DNA of 64,000 bases from Calamus simplicifolius (Eukaryota; Streptophyta; Magnoliopsida; Arecales; Arecaceae). Shown here one piece after another: positions 34,465 to 47,060 of the stretch; position 1 is the first letter of the stretch; every line of letters starts with the position of its first letter. The translations under genes and the position numbers were made by a program. The stretch spans positions 62,001 to 126,000 of the forward strand of contig UESW01000055.1 of the NCBI GenBank assembly GCA_900491605.1, written 5' to 3'. The notes beneath the pieces are model-generated. The model worked only from the letters and a program-made list of their open reading frames with translations. It was not told where the DNA came from and did not search any database.

Positions 34465-37400
34465 ATGGCGATGGCAAGAAGGCTCACGTCTTCTCTCCTC
34501 TCCCACTCCCTTGCAGCTCGTTGCTCTTCCTCTCTGTTTCGAGGAGGTGATCCCGCTGCCGCGATCATCGTTTTGCTTCTTTCCCCTCTCTTTTTTTGTG
34601 TGTTCATTTTGTACTTATTTATTCTAATCTTTCCTCATGCGATGCCAATGTTTCTCCTTGGAGAGATCGCTTCTTGTAACTGTTGTTTTTTGGTTTTGGT
34701 TTCTCCTTGTTTTTTGATTTCTTATTCTTTTTTACGCTTTCTTCTCCCGGCGACATCGTGCTGGTTTTTATCGATATATTAATGTGCTTGCAAGAAGGCT
34801 GTATGGTTTCTGAAAAAGATTTTGATTGATCGAGTAGCCTGCTTGAAAAGAAGATAGATTTGAAAAATATGGGATACCTGTCCTGATTTCCCCCCCCCCC
34901 AGTACGATTCATTAAAAGTTGGAGAAAAAATTTAACTTTTGAATCTTGTACAAGAGTTTTTAGCTTCTGTAGCATGTACTAGTCTTGCTCACTGCTAGTG
35001 CTGGCAAAATCTCTTGACAGTCGTTACCAAATTCCCTGCATCTGGATCGACTCTGTTAATGGCACTAAAGAGTACTATTGGAACATCAGGATGATTCAAT
35101 TTTTTATCACGATCTAACTTTATAGATAGTTTATACCCATTAGTTCCTCTTCAGTTTATCAAATCCAGCAATTGGCATGGTGAAATAATTGATAATTCAC
35201 CATTCGCTCATGTATTTTATACTTCTTTTGGGCTTTGAGCTTTTTCTTCCCACTGATGATCAAACAATAACGTCAATTCCATCAGAATTTGGTTTCTCTA
35301 CTTGAAAATATTTTATTTAATTCCAAGTTGCATTATCATTTGGTTCTGACCTTTTTTTTCCCTCTGTTTTTGCTCTGTTGATTGCTTCTGCCTCTAATCA
35401 ATGAATTTTCTTTTCAGCTAAAGCACATGACTTTGCATCAGGGTTTCTTCGAAGGTTTAGCATATCTGCAGAGCCTATCACGCCACCAGTTCAGGTATAC
35501 CACACGCAGCTCCTAATCAATGGAGAATTTGTGGACTCAGCATCAGGTATCAAATCTTAAAAACTTATGGTTTCTTCTGGTGATTGAAATATTCAATATA
35601 TTGTGCAATAAGCCGACATTTGGAGATTACCCTGGTCCCAGGTAGGACATTTCCAACCTTAGATCCTAGGACTGGGGAAGTGATCGCCCGTGTTGCTGAA
35701 GGAGATCATGAAGACATCGACCGTGCCGTCTCTGCTGCTCGCAAGGCATTTGATGAAGGACCATGGCCAAAGATGACCGGTTATGTAATGCACTGAAAGT
35801 TTTTTTTTTTTTTTTTGGCGGGGGCGGGGGGGGGGCATAGTTTCTGTTTATTTCTCCAGAATTCTGCTACGCTAGTATAGGCACATTATCATGATCTTTG
35901 TGAAATTTATTTGTTCAGGAAAGATCAAAAATACTTTATCGGTTTGCGGATTTGATTGAGAAACACAATGATGAGATTGCGGCGCTTGAAACCTGGGATA
36001 ATGGGAAGCCTTACGAACATACCGCACAGAAAGAAATTCCATTGGTGACGCGAGTGTTTCGATATTATGGTGGTAAGGCAGAAAGCTGATAGATAGAGAT
36101 TTTTTTGCTACTATCTTTATCAATTTAAAAACTTGGAAATATAATAAAAACATTTTGATCATGAAATTGAAAACAGCTATAATTGATATGTCGATCTATT
36201 CAGCTATTTCATAATCTTGTATGAAATGGTTTATGAAAAAAAAAAAAATCTGACACATACATATATTGCATACAATATTATGCATGTGTACCAAATTATT
36301 CATTTTTAATGTATGCAATTGCACATGCGTGCATATGTGTAAGTCTCAATATATGTATGTGTATGCAAGCATATGTATGTGAATTTTTTTGGTAATGTAT
36401 ATATCCATCTCAAACAAAGTCCTACTAAATACTATTTGAACTTGCATGTCCTAATATTTTGAAAGTTTTGTTCAAGTGGAATTTAAATATATCTTTAGTA
36501 ATATTGTAAGTCATCTATAATCTGGAAAGAATATAAAATACTAGATTGTGTCTTTATCTATTTCTGCATCTGTCTATAACCATGCGTTCTGAGTGCACCA
36601 TCTTTGAAATTAGTGCACTTTTTTCTTGGAAGTGTCTTTGAATTATTCAGCATGTATATTTGGAAATCGATAACTATTTGCACATAAATATACACTCATG
36701 TATATATTTATACATACAAAGATATGTACATTGAGAATGCATCTGTTTTTTGAAAAAAGATTCTGTGATGCCACTTTTTGAAATGGGAATACCTAATGTT
36801 TTAAAGCAGTTTTTTAATAAAATGGTGACCTGTGTAAAATCTGGAAAGGTTATAAGATATGAATATTGTTTGCTAAGTTTTGAATTGCTTGTGAATTGTT
36901 GTATCATCTCTTTGAATTTATGCAGGATGGGCAGACAAGATACATGGACTTACTGTGCCAGCTGATGGTCCATATCACGTGCAAGTTCTGCATGAGCCAA
37001 TTGGTGTTGCAGGCCAGATCATCCCTTGGAATTTTCCACTCATGATGTTTGCTTGGAAGGTTGGCCCGGCGTTAGCATGTGGGAATACTATCGTATTGAA
37101 AACTGCGGAGCAAACTCCCCTATCTGCTCTTTATGTGTCTGAACTGTTGCATGAGGTTGGTTTCAGAGATCTGCTTGTTCTATGGCCTATAAAATGACAA
37201 AGAAATGTCTTTCAAGAGAACCATCCAGTCTACCTGGTAAAAAAAAGAAAAAAAGAGGAGAATCATCTATGAGACCTCCAACACTGACACTTATTACATT
37301 GTATATGGATAAGCCTATTAGGATATTGCTATACCATGTTACCATCATGAATTTGACTATGAAATAATGTCTATTAACTGTGTAGATGTGTATAAGAGCA

Positions 37401-40105
37401 CAACCTTTTCATTTGGTGGATGCATATGAGTAAAATGGAGATCTCGGTGTATGAAAATATGAGATGGAGATGGATGCACATGCAAATAGATGTCCTATTT
37501 GAAGTTTTACAATAATGTCAATAATGTTGATTCAAGTGCTTGATGCATATCCACACCCTTTCATTTTATATAGAAAATAACTTAATATTGCCTTGTGGGA
37601 TGTAGTGGGATGCAAGTATACAGCAGGAGATTTACTTCCAATTTCTGAAGTATACGGCTGCGTCGTACTGATAGTGTCTTTCAAATATTTCTATCCATTT
37701 CCCTTTATACAAATTTTCTGTTCTGTTATACTTTTTTAATCCTTTGGAATTTCAATAAAATATTGTAGCTTCATCAATTGCCATCAAAACTGATTTATAT
37801 AGTTGTATAATTTTGTTTGTAGATCACATAAAGTAAATATAGTTGATTTGGTATTGTTCCCCAGAAATTTGAAAGAGAGCCTGCCAATTTCATTTCTTCT
37901 TCCTTGGTATTTATTAGATTTATGTACAACCTTTTTTCCAGGCTGGGCTTCCTGCTGGTGTTCTAAATGTGATCTCTGGATTTGGTCCAACTGCTGGTGC
38001 AGCTATTGCCAGTCACATGGATGTTGACAAGGTATTTCAAAATTTCATTCTTGAACTGGTGACCAATGGTGGAATTATAATACAGTATGAATTTACAGTC
38101 ATATTATGATGGCAGTTTCATTACTGCATAATCAACTATAATTTTAGTAATTAGCATAAATTTCATGTCTTAGCAAAAGTACTTGTCATGTAATTTATTC
38201 ATCATGTCATTCAAGCTTTCCATTTGCATTATCATTGTCATGGACGAACAGCTTGTGCATGGATCATCATGACAAAAGCAGCCCTCACCTGGATCATCAT
38301 AACTACACAGATGATACATGTGAAATCATGTAATGCATGAACATTACTCATAGTACATCCATGTTTGTTGATCTACATGCATAACAGGAATGTTCTTGTA
38401 GATGATAGTGCAAATTTGTTTCTTCTACAATCCCTTTTTATATGTATATTCTAATTCCAAAATTTTACTTTCTTTTAGCTTGTTTTTACTGGATCAACTG
38501 ATACTGGCAAGATTGTATTTGAATTGGCTGCAAGAAGCAACCTTAAGCCAGTGACATTAGAGCTCGGAGGCAAGTCTCCTATGATTATAATGGATGATGC
38601 TGATGTTGAGCAGGCTGTAGAGATTGCACATCGTGCATTGTTCTTCAATCAGGTTTGTTCAATCAAGTCTCTCTGGGAAGCACTTTTCTGAGAAAAAAAA
38701 AAGAAAAAAGAAAAAAAAATGAAAATGTTTATCTGAGAACCATGCCATGGCTCTTGGAGGATGATGTTGCAATGCATGATTTGATGCTGTCTTCCAGGGA
38801 CAATGCTGTTGTGCTGGATCACGTACCTTTGTACATGAGCGTGTTTACGATGAGTTCGTAGAGAAATCAAAGGCACGTGCTTTGAAACGTGTTGTCGGTG
38901 ACCCTTTCAAGAAGGGTGTTGAACAAGGTCCTCAGGTATGTAGATCATGTGTACTCTTGCTGTCATTGTATGCAAACTCTAATGATTTTAATTAATCATT
39001 GCCAGTGTCAAACAATGATTCTGGTTTAAAAGTTACAAATTAGTGCTTACCAAAATGAAGTAGTTATAGACGGAATCAGAATGAATTCTGCTTCAACTGA
39101 AACTGGGCATGAAAGAAAAGAAAAGTACTGGCAAATTTTAGTCTACTTATTCTAATTATCCCTGAAAAGCTATGGTTCAGCCTGAGCATAACCAAATTGA
39201 TAGGCAAGTTGGGACACCATTCAGAATGTATATGCATGTAAACATCACATCTTCCTAGTCCCCCAGAATGAATAAAACATCTAATTCTTAGGATAGAATT
39301 TTCTGAACCTTTCTAGAGAAGTTGGTAACCTCTTTATCTCTCATCAGCTTCACTGCTTCCAAGGATGAGATGTGATGTATAGGATAGTCTATTCTTCAGG
39401 AAGCTCGAGTGATCTTATTCTGTTGTTGTTCCAAATATACCAGGTTGATGAGAAGCAGTTCAATAAGATCATGCATTACATCAGATCTGGCATTGACAGT
39501 GGGGCCACTCTTGTAGCAGGAGGTGATAGAATAGGTGATAAAGGTTTCTATGTTCAGCCTACCGTCTTCTCAGATGTGAAGGTATGGCTCACTTGCAACT
39601 CTAACAGCAACAGAAAGTCTACATATATGCTTGCTCTCTTCCACTGCAATATTTTTGTTTCTTAGGATGAAATGGCAATAGCACAAGAGGATATCTTTGG
39701 TCCAGTTCAATCAATCTTGAAGTTCAAGTGAGTAAAAGTTTTGCCAAAAGGCATTTTTCTCTGTGATTCTGGAAAGTTGATGAGTTGAGGTCTTGAATGG
39801 CTCAATATTCTGTTTCATGGTGATGATGATAGGGATCTTGATGAGGTCATACACAGGGCGAATGCTACTCGATACGGGCTGGCCGCAGGAGTTTTCACGA
39901 ATGACATGAACACTGCCAACACCTTGATGCGTGCACTGAGAGTTGGAACTGTATGGTTCAACTGCTACCACTTATTGATGCTACAATTCCTTTTGGTGGC
40001 TACAAAATGAGTGGGCAAGGAAGAGAGAAGGGCATCGATAGCCTTAAGAACTACCTACAAATAAAGGCAGCCGTGACCTCCTTGAAGAACCCAGCATGGC
40101 TGTGA
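34465..40105 (+). pseudogene. ALDH2B: Mitochondrial aldehyde dehydrogenase, ALDH2 family (copy 2, frameshift in last exon)
   Basis: Exons: 34465-34546, 35418-35546, 35642-35784, 35919-36072, 36926-37155, 37942-38031, 38479-38652, 38798-38935, 39444-39581, 39666-39727, 39833-40105. Exons 3 to 10 have exactly the lengths of copy 1, and all introns are GT-AG. It has a targeting peptide (MAMARRLTSSLLSHSLAARC), the catalytic Asn in [17 protein letters not shown] for NAD, Glu in LELGGKSP (about 304) and Cys in GQCCCAGSR (about 338). In the last exon one T appears lost in a run at 39975-39976. The frame leaves the family at about residue 494 and stops at 40008-40010 (505 residues). The family frame resumes downstream ([10 protein letters not shown]) to a stop at 40103-40105. 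It is either a recent pseudogene or a sequencing artefact of a functional gene. Confidence 0.9.
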
Positions 40106-40970
40106 TCACCCAGCAACACCATTTGTCAAGGTCCTGCCCTATGTTTTCTGGAGCGTTAGTGGCTGATGTCTCGCCACTGTAATCAGCTGCGCTGCATTGC
40201 AAACTTCTGTCATAGATACTCAGTATGCTTCTCTACTCCAGAAAGAACAAAGAAATAATATATATTTCAGCTGCCTATCGTTAGTGACCCTTTTGAGGAC
40301 GAGCGCTCTCCCTTTGAAATTTAAAATTTTTCTTCAACATGTTCGGCGTTTGTCCTGTCGGTTGATCCTTATATTTGAAACAAGATTTAACAGGATATTC
40401 TATAAAGCACGACCTTGAAAAACGAAATGGGGGACACCACTGCTCGGCATTCTAGTTGACATGCACCGCATGAGGCTTAGGTTGGTAAAGAGGGACCGGC
40501 ACACCTAAGTTTCGTCCTCTGTCAAATGCTCTAACAGGCTAGCTAGTTGGGATTGCATTGGCACAGATAAATACAGGAAAGCATTCTTGCCCTTCAGGAA
40601 GTCCGACGATTCAAATTCTAGATGTTCTCCACAAAATTCCTTGCTTGATGGGCCAGGAGTACTACATATAAAGGATGATGTTTGATGTACCTTGTGGCAT
40701 GATATGGTGTCAATGATGCATTGGACCAGCCATTCGTGAGCAACGCAGACCAATCGTCATTTCAAGTATTAATCTGAAAGAAGACTTGGACTTTCTACTG
40801 TTTCGGATTCGTTTCAATTCTGACAGCTTCGTCAAAGGAAACATCATATAAGTGGCATGGTTTACGACATGCGTATTTGGTTCCCGCAGAGCTTGCTTCG
40901 TTGAACCCAACCTACTTCGGCTTAATAAAATATTATAGGCTGGACCATGTTTTAGGGGAACTGAGTTTTA
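40106..40970. other. 3' flank of ALDH2 copy 2; no gene seen
   Basis: 3' untranslated region and spacer. AATAAA occurs at about 40924-40929 but is far from the stop, so I do not call it the poly(A) signal. Open frames on both strands at 40200-40900 have no family features. Confidence 0.5.
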
Positions 40971-40977
40971 TTTGGTT

Positions 40978-41354
40978 TTGAAAAGTTTATGTGCGCACTC
41001 GGTGATTGGCATGCCAGTGCACGTGCTAAGAGTAAAAATTTCTATTTTGCTTTTGGTATGCGCGTCCCGCGTAGGCCAATCGCCGAGCGTGGTGTAGTTC
41101 CTACTGCACCGCGTTGATGTAACAAGATTTTTCCTTTGGTTTTAGTTGAACTTGGCCCATATTCAAGTCAGGCCAAACACTCTACTGGTATTAGAAAAGT
41201 CTTTGTGCACTGAGGGCTGTACAGATTGTGCGACCCTGATGATTGGCGCTTGCGCATGTGCAAAAATAAAAATGTTTTCGCATGCACACACATATGCACT
41301 AATCATCGGACGTGATGCATCTTCTGCTGCACCGCACAGTGCAACAAGTCTTTT
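40978..41354. repeat. Diverged direct duplication (about 150-170 bp) with internal inverted repeats
   Basis: Unit A is about 40978-41131 and unit B about 41188-41354. Both run GAAAAGT(C)TTTGTGC, then GTGATTGGC-type sequence, then AAAAATAAAAATGTTT-type sequence, then CTGCACCGC, then CAACAAG and T-rich DNA. In unit A, CTCGGTGATTGGC (40998-41010) is the reverse complement, with one mismatch, of GCCAATCGCCGAG (41075-41087). Unit B has a weaker version. It looks like a foldback-type element or satellite dimer. No gene. Confidence 0.6.
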
Positions 41355-42420
41355 TCACTCGTACTAACTCCAATTAGGCCATGGATTGGCCCAGCCCAAG
41401 TTCACTCCTATCTCTACCAGGGTTCATCATGAATATTTCCTTTTCTATAAAATCAGTGGCACATTTATGGAAGATATTTGCAATTTGAATTTTCATCGAC
41501 ATGGCTGCAAACAGGTCGAGTTAACCTATGAAATGACCTGATTATATCCAATCTGATGTGCATTTAAAGATTCATATGTTAAGTTAGATTTAAAAATTGA
41601 ACCTGTCTAAATTCTGAATCAAGTATCAATCTTTCATTTTTCAACACGACATGAGACTCCATCCAAACCATATATCATCCAAAGCGTTATTTCGATCTAT
41701 AGAAAATGAAGCTGACATGACCCAAATTCAATCTAATTCATTTCATAAAATTTAATTATAAATTTTTTCCCTCCAATTACCTTTATCAATTCATTGAATA
41801 AACCTTTATTTAAACTAATTATTTTTTTCATCTTAATAATATATCTTCTTTATTTATTTTCACTTAATTATATTTAGATATTATATTTTATTATTTATTT
41901 TGATGAAATTATTTATGATATTTTTAAGTATATCGATAAATATTTTAAAACTTATAATGTATGAAGTTAAAAATATTATAAAATTAAAAGTTTTTGAATA
42001 AAAATTTAAGTTTAAATTAGTTCTTTCAATTTATTTAAATTTTTAATAGATTTATATTTAATTATTAATTACTATATTTTATTTCTAAAATAATAATTAA
42101 ATTTAACTCATATATAAATATGGCTTAACTCAATTTCATTACAAACCTCAATTTAAAATTGACTCAAACCAACTTCAATGATTCATCGGATTTTATTTTT
42201 TTATTTTTTATGGATTCAATCTAAACCAACTTAGTCAGTAAATTAATTGAGTCTAAGATAAAAAAAATTCATGCCTCAAATATGAAATCCGATTTAGCCT
42301 GAACCTTTGTAGTTCTATCGTCAATAATCACCCGTTAAGTTGTGATTGCAATTATCAAACGAATCATCCATTAATAGCTATATAAACAAAATTAAAAAAA
42401 ATCGAAAGTATTAAATTATT
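41355..42420. other. AT-rich spacer without genes
   Basis: Very AT-rich DNA. No open frame, repeat or element that I can support. Confidence 0.6.
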
Positions 42421-43550
42421 TATTTTTTTGGTACAAACGAGCCGTTACGCACCTCTGGTGTGAGGACAGTCCAAAAGATCAGAAGAAAGATACATCAAAA
42501 GGAAAGATGAAATTCTATCTCCATGAGACCAGCTCCACTCAGTGGAGTGGTGAGCAACAAAGGAGGTAACCCAGTCAGTCGCACAGTTTGCCTCTCGATA
42601 AACATGACGGGCAATGGTAATTAGCGATTCTGCAGGAGCTGCCAGATATCACGAAGAGATGTATAACTCCGAGGTCCACACTGTCCTGAATCCAATCAAT
42701 GACAGTGAAAGAATCCCCTTCAATGAAGATCTGCTAGGCCCGCAACTATTGGGTCGCTCTACTGATAACAGCCTAAGCCGCTCTGAGCTCAGCTTCCGGG
42801 ACAGAAGAGGCCTGAAAGGATGTCCCACCGACCACCAGGAGTCTTTCATCATCGAACCGAATGACATACCCTGCACCACTATCGGTACCACGGACGCTGC
42901 CATCAAAGTTCACTTTGACAAACCCTAGGGGTGGGGGCCCAAAGGATAGGTATCACCCTGTGGGCCGCTGCCGAAGCAGCATAGAGACCTAGGAACCTGG
43001 ATAGTCCAGGGAGTGACAACATCAAACCGTAGATACTCCGATGCCAAACATCTGGCTCTCAAGATAATCTGATTGTTCGGGATGTCGTCTGCCTCAAATG
43101 TCAGTGCATTTCTAGCCAGCCAGATCTGATAGGCAATATAGGCAGCAAGGCAGGCCTCATATGTCGAACTCTGATGGAGGAAATGAAGGAAGGAGGACAA
43201 ATAATCTGTATCGTCAATAGCCCAAGGCCAGCTCCCTGAAATCGCCAGATTTGCCTCGCCCTAGAGCAACTCAAAATGGCATGCTCGGTCGACTCATCAT
43301 AAGCCTCACATACTAGGCAAGATCCTACAAAATTCATGCCTTTCCGACTGAGAAGAGCCTTCGTAGAAAGACGATCGCATGCCACCTTCTAAAGAAAGAT
43401 ATTCACATGCGGAAGGATGGGGAGTTTTCAGATTCATGCCGCTGTAAATGAAGTGTCAAGTGATTCCCTACACAGGTTATAGAGGGAACTCGATGGAGCC
43501 TTAGGGAGGCAAGACGAATCCCAGACCCTAATGTCATGCCCCTGGTGATA
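42421..43550 (-). mobile_element. 3' part of a large LINE (zf-RVT and RNase H), split from its 5' part by a Copia insertion
   Basis: Minus strand. The zf-RVT domain spans about 43385-43100: LSTKALLSRKGM, then CLVCEAYDESTEHAILSCSRARQIW, whose Cys and His residues form the zinc site. A linker follows (AAYIAYQIWLARNALTFE), then RNase H from about 42930 (VNFDGSVRG, SGAGYVIRF, PEAELRAA, IEGDSFTVIDWIQDS). It ends near a short T-rich tail at 42421-42437. Several stops and shifts are present. The frame is interrupted at 43550 by the LTR, and the rest of the LINE resumes at 54121. Confidence 0.87.
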
Positions 43551-43907
43551 TGTTGAAAGATTATGAAAATTTTATGATCCAATCCTTTTGATTTTGATGA
43601 TTACTAAAAGCCATTGAGTTTATTAAGGATGTAATGAGTTTATGAAATGAAGCAACAAATTTACTTTGAACAATCAATGAGAATGAGAATGCTCAAGTTT
43701 AACTTTAATCAATTTGATTGTGACTTTAAACTCAATATTCAAACTTTCGAAAAGAAATGTTATAATTCATGTTTTATTCTAAAAGCTTATGGATTAGTTC
43801 ATGAATCACTTCTAAAGATTAATTCTATTGATTTCATGTCAAAACAATGAACTAAAATGAATCTGGAACGATTTTAATGTCAATTAGAAAAGTTTCTGAT
43901 TTTTGAT

Positions 43908-44226
43908 GCGTTCCGGAGCCGACTCCTGAGTTCAGAGTCGACTCCGCTCAGTGTACAGAAATGTGCATCTATGTCGAGTCGACCCGTGAAATTGTCGAGT
44001 CGACCCCTGATTCTGTCGAGCCGACTCCTGGACTGTGCGAGTCGACTCCGCTCAGACACCAGAAGAGTGTTTTTCTGAGCATCTCTCGAGTCGACCCCAA
44101 GTCTTTCACGAGTCGACTCCCGACTATCAGGAGTCGACACTTCACCTTTATCGAGTCGACCCCTAACATTTCTATTTTTGGTAAAACTAGCTCGAGCCGA
44201 CTCGGGAAAAGCATGAGTTGACTCCA
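43908..44226. repeat. GAGTCGAC motif array in the 5' LTR, 12 copies
   Basis: Twelve copies of GAG-(TC, CC or TT)-GAC in about 320 bases, usually extended to CGAGTCGACYCC, with irregular spacing of about 18-45 bases. GAGTCGACTC is a perfect 10-base palindrome. The array lies 100-420 bases upstream of the TATA box, in U3, the usual place for enhancer sites. The same array is at 52770-53085 in the 3' LTR. Confidence 0.9.
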
Positions 44227-44330
44227 GCAAATCTGGGCGCGATTCTTAACGATGACACATCAGCCCCAACGGTTAGATTTTTAATAACGGCTATTTTTCC
44301 TTGTCTCTAACGGATATATTTTTGCAGATT

Positions 44331-44340
44331 CTATAAATAG
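44331..44340 (+). promoter_or_regulatory. TATA box of the second Copia 5' LTR
   Basis: CTATAAATAG. It is conserved in the 3' LTR (53190-53199) and placed about 100 bases downstream of the GAGTCGAC array. The transcript would start about 30 bases further on. Confidence 0.75.
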
Positions 44341-45259
44341 AGGAGTTCTTTTCAAATCAAAACAACCCAGAGAAAATCAAAAAGAGAGAAAAGAATATCA
44401 TTTGAAAAGAGGGAAAAACTGAGCTTATGGAAAAATTTTTTAGCTCAAAGAAGAGTGTTTCAAAAGGAGTGAAATCCAAGTAAAAGTTTCGTCTACTCCT
44501 TCTCATCATTCCACAAAAGCCAGAAGAAAATCCAAGAGCGTTTCAAAGGTCAAATCTGCGGATTTTCAAAAGAGGAAAAAGCTTCATCTCAACTCCAAAG
44601 TCTTCAACGTCAAGAATCTAGCTGAGGCGTGATTCAACACTTCAAGAGGAGTTGAAGAGAAGAAGGAGAAAGCCCAAGCATCTACCATCGGCAAAATTAT
44701 CAGGCTTTTCTAACCTTTTAATATTTTGTACTTAATTTGTATATGCTCAAGGGGAGCACATTATTGTTCAAACACTATAATCCTTTTTGTTTGCTGATTC
44801 AATCTGTGGATTGAATTAGTGGAGGTTGGTATACCTCGTTACAAGCCGGAGTGCTTGTGTTGGGTTAGTTGTGAGCCCTAGAAAAACAACGTGTAGGGTT
44901 TTGTGCTGGTAAGCCCGAGTTAAAACCAGCTGGGTTCGTTGTGCGCCCGGTAAAACAACAAGTTTGAGTTGTGAGCTTGGAAAACAACTCGGCTGTAATC
45001 TAGAGAGATTATAGTGTGGACCCAAGTGAATCTTGGGAGTGGACGTAGGTGCTGGTTGCGCCGAACCACTATAAAATTATCTTGTGTTTGCCGTGCATAT
45101 TTCTCTATCTCTATCTCTCTTTATTAACTGCTTGTTCATTGCTTATTAGTTAACCTCACTTGCACATCTTGCTAACTAATCAATTAAAGTTAAAAAGTCT
45201 TAAATTTTTAAGAACCCAATTCACCCCCCCCCTCTTGGGTTGCCATCTGGGCCAACAAT

Positions 45260-45271
45260 TGGTATCAGAGC
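45260..45271 (+). promoter_or_regulatory. Primer-binding site (initiator Met tRNA) of the second Copia
   Basis: TGGTATCAGAGC, two bases after the 5' LTR end. Confidence 0.95.
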
Positions 45272-45288
45272 AAGTGCTCATTTAGAAT

Positions 45289-47060
45289 TTGATCTCACGA
45301 TCAAGGGCTAAAGATCCATATGGCAACACAAATTGGTCAAGTTTTGCTGAAGGTCATTCTACGAATAGACCTCCACTTTTTAATGGCTCAAACTATTCTT
45401 ATTGGAAAGCTAGAATGAGGATATTCATTCAAGCTTCTGATTATGAGCTTTGGGGTGTATATAAATGGACCTAGTACACCCACACACCTTATTGATGGCA
45501 CTATTGTTCCTAAACCCGAAAGGGATTGGAATGATAATGATAGGAGAATGGCACAACTAAATGCTAAGGCCATTAATATTTATATTGTTCCTTAGACTCA
45601 AATGAATTCAACCGAATCTCAACTTGTAATTCCGCAAAAGAAATTTGGGATAGGTTGGAAATTACTCATGAAGGAACAAACCAAGTAAAAGAATCAAAGA
45701 TAAATATTTTGGTTCATAAATATGAATTATTCAATGGAACAAACTGAAACCATCACATGCATGTTCACTAGATTTACTGATATTGTGAATGGTTTGAAAA
45801 GTCTTGGAAAGTTTATACTAATGCTGATCTTGTTCGCAAAATTCTTAGGTCACTTCCAAGACGTGGGAAGCAAAGTCACTGCCATCCAAGAAGCAAAGAC
45901 CTCAATGCACTACCTTTGAGGAGCTTCTAGGATCCTTAATGACCCACGAGCTAACAATGAAGCAGCATGTTGAGGAGGAAACAAAAAGAAGAAAACTTTT
46001 GCCCTCAAGACTGCAGAAATGGAAGAGAGCAGCAGTGAAAGTAATGATGAAGATGATGAGGAAACTGCTCTCTTGGCCAAGAATTCAGAAGGTTTATGAG
46101 AAAAAGGCCCTTCCACAAAAAGAAATTTGGAGCAAGATTTGAAGGAGAAAAAGATAAGAAAAAGGACAAGGAGAAAGAAAAAGAAAAAGAGCCCTTAGTA
46201 TGTTATGAGTGTAAAAACCAGGGCACTTCAGTATGACTGTCCTTTACTGAAAAAGGCCTACAAGAAAAAGAAGAAAGCTTATATGGCAACATGGTCTGAA
46301 GAATCTTCCTCGTCGGAAGAAGATGAGCAAAAGGAAGTTGCCAATATTTGTTTCATGGCCAACGACGACGACAACGACAATGAGGTAAGTTCTGAAAACT
46401 CAAATGATGATTTTACATTTGATGAAATGTTTGAGGCTTTCAATGAACTTATGATTGATTTTAAATCCTTAAAGAAAAAGTATAAGTTTTTGAAAAATGA
46501 CAATATTAGTTAGCTAAAAGTAAAAATGAATTAGCTTTAGAAGTTAAGAACTTAACTAATGAAAAAGAAGAACTTAGAAAGAAAGAGATAATCTTAATCA
46601 AGAAAAAGATTTATAAAATCTGAAACTAAAAACTCAACTAAAGATTTAAAAGATCAATAGAAACTTTAGCTTTAGATAAAGAACAGCAAGCTAAAGAAAT
46701 TGACTCTCTTAAAAAGATGTTAAAAAATATAAAGACATTGTTGAGAAATTCACTTAAGTTCAACTAAACTTAACATGATCCTAGATAGTCAAAAAGCTAT
46801 TTTTGACAAAGCAGGTTTAGGATATAACACATTAAGGAAACAGAAATCTCTAAAGAATATTTTTATAAAAGCTAACCAAAGAAATATAACTTGTTTCAAA
46901 TGTAATGAAAAAGGTCATAAATCATTTGAATGCAAAACGTTAAATAATAACAACAAGTTAAATATTAAAGCTAAGAAAATATGGGTTCCGAAAGGAACAA
47001 TTTTATTGCTGCTAACCATGAAGGACCCAAGAAAGCTTGGGTACCTAAGCATAAAGTTTG
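45289..47060 (+). pseudogene. Copia (second) gag
   Basis: The start reads NRPPLFNGSNYSYWKARM and ASDYELWGVY, typical of SIRE-type gag. Frameshifts follow near 45475, 45590 and 45920. A first zinc knuckle near 46200-46250 (CYECKN-G, damaged by an indel) precedes an acidic, Ser-rich region (SEESSSSEEDEQ, then NDDDNDNEVSSENSNDD). A Lys/Glu-rich coiled coil (46430-46740) leads to a second, intact knuckle CFKCNEKGHKSFEC at 46892-46933. Several single-base breaks make it non-functional as read. Confidence 0.87.

Larger units (their letters stand above)
43551..45257 (+). repeat. Copia (second) 5' LTR
   Basis: 1,707 bases matching 52406-54120. U3 carries a GAGTCGAC array. The TATA box CTATAAATAG is at 44331-44340. 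The long R-U5 has repeated AAAACAAC / GAGTTGTGAGC-type strings (about 44866-44990), a pattern of GTTGTG and GGTAAAACAAC modules. Confidence 0.94.

Noticed and set aside
43541..43550. A perfect 5-bp target duplication for the second Copia
   Set aside because: Left flank is TGATA and right flank is ATATA; only ATA agrees, so I report it as imperfect.
43880..44230. Open frames on both strands in the Copia LTR, repeated at 52742-53116
   Set aside because: They are LTR non-coding DNA; openness comes from the GAGTCGAC array, which reads Glu-Ser-Thr or Ser-Arg-Leu in different frames.
44816..45025. Minus-strand 69-codon frame repeated at 53677-53886
   Set aside because: It lies in LTR R-U5 on the opposite strand, and its duplication only reflects the two LTRs.
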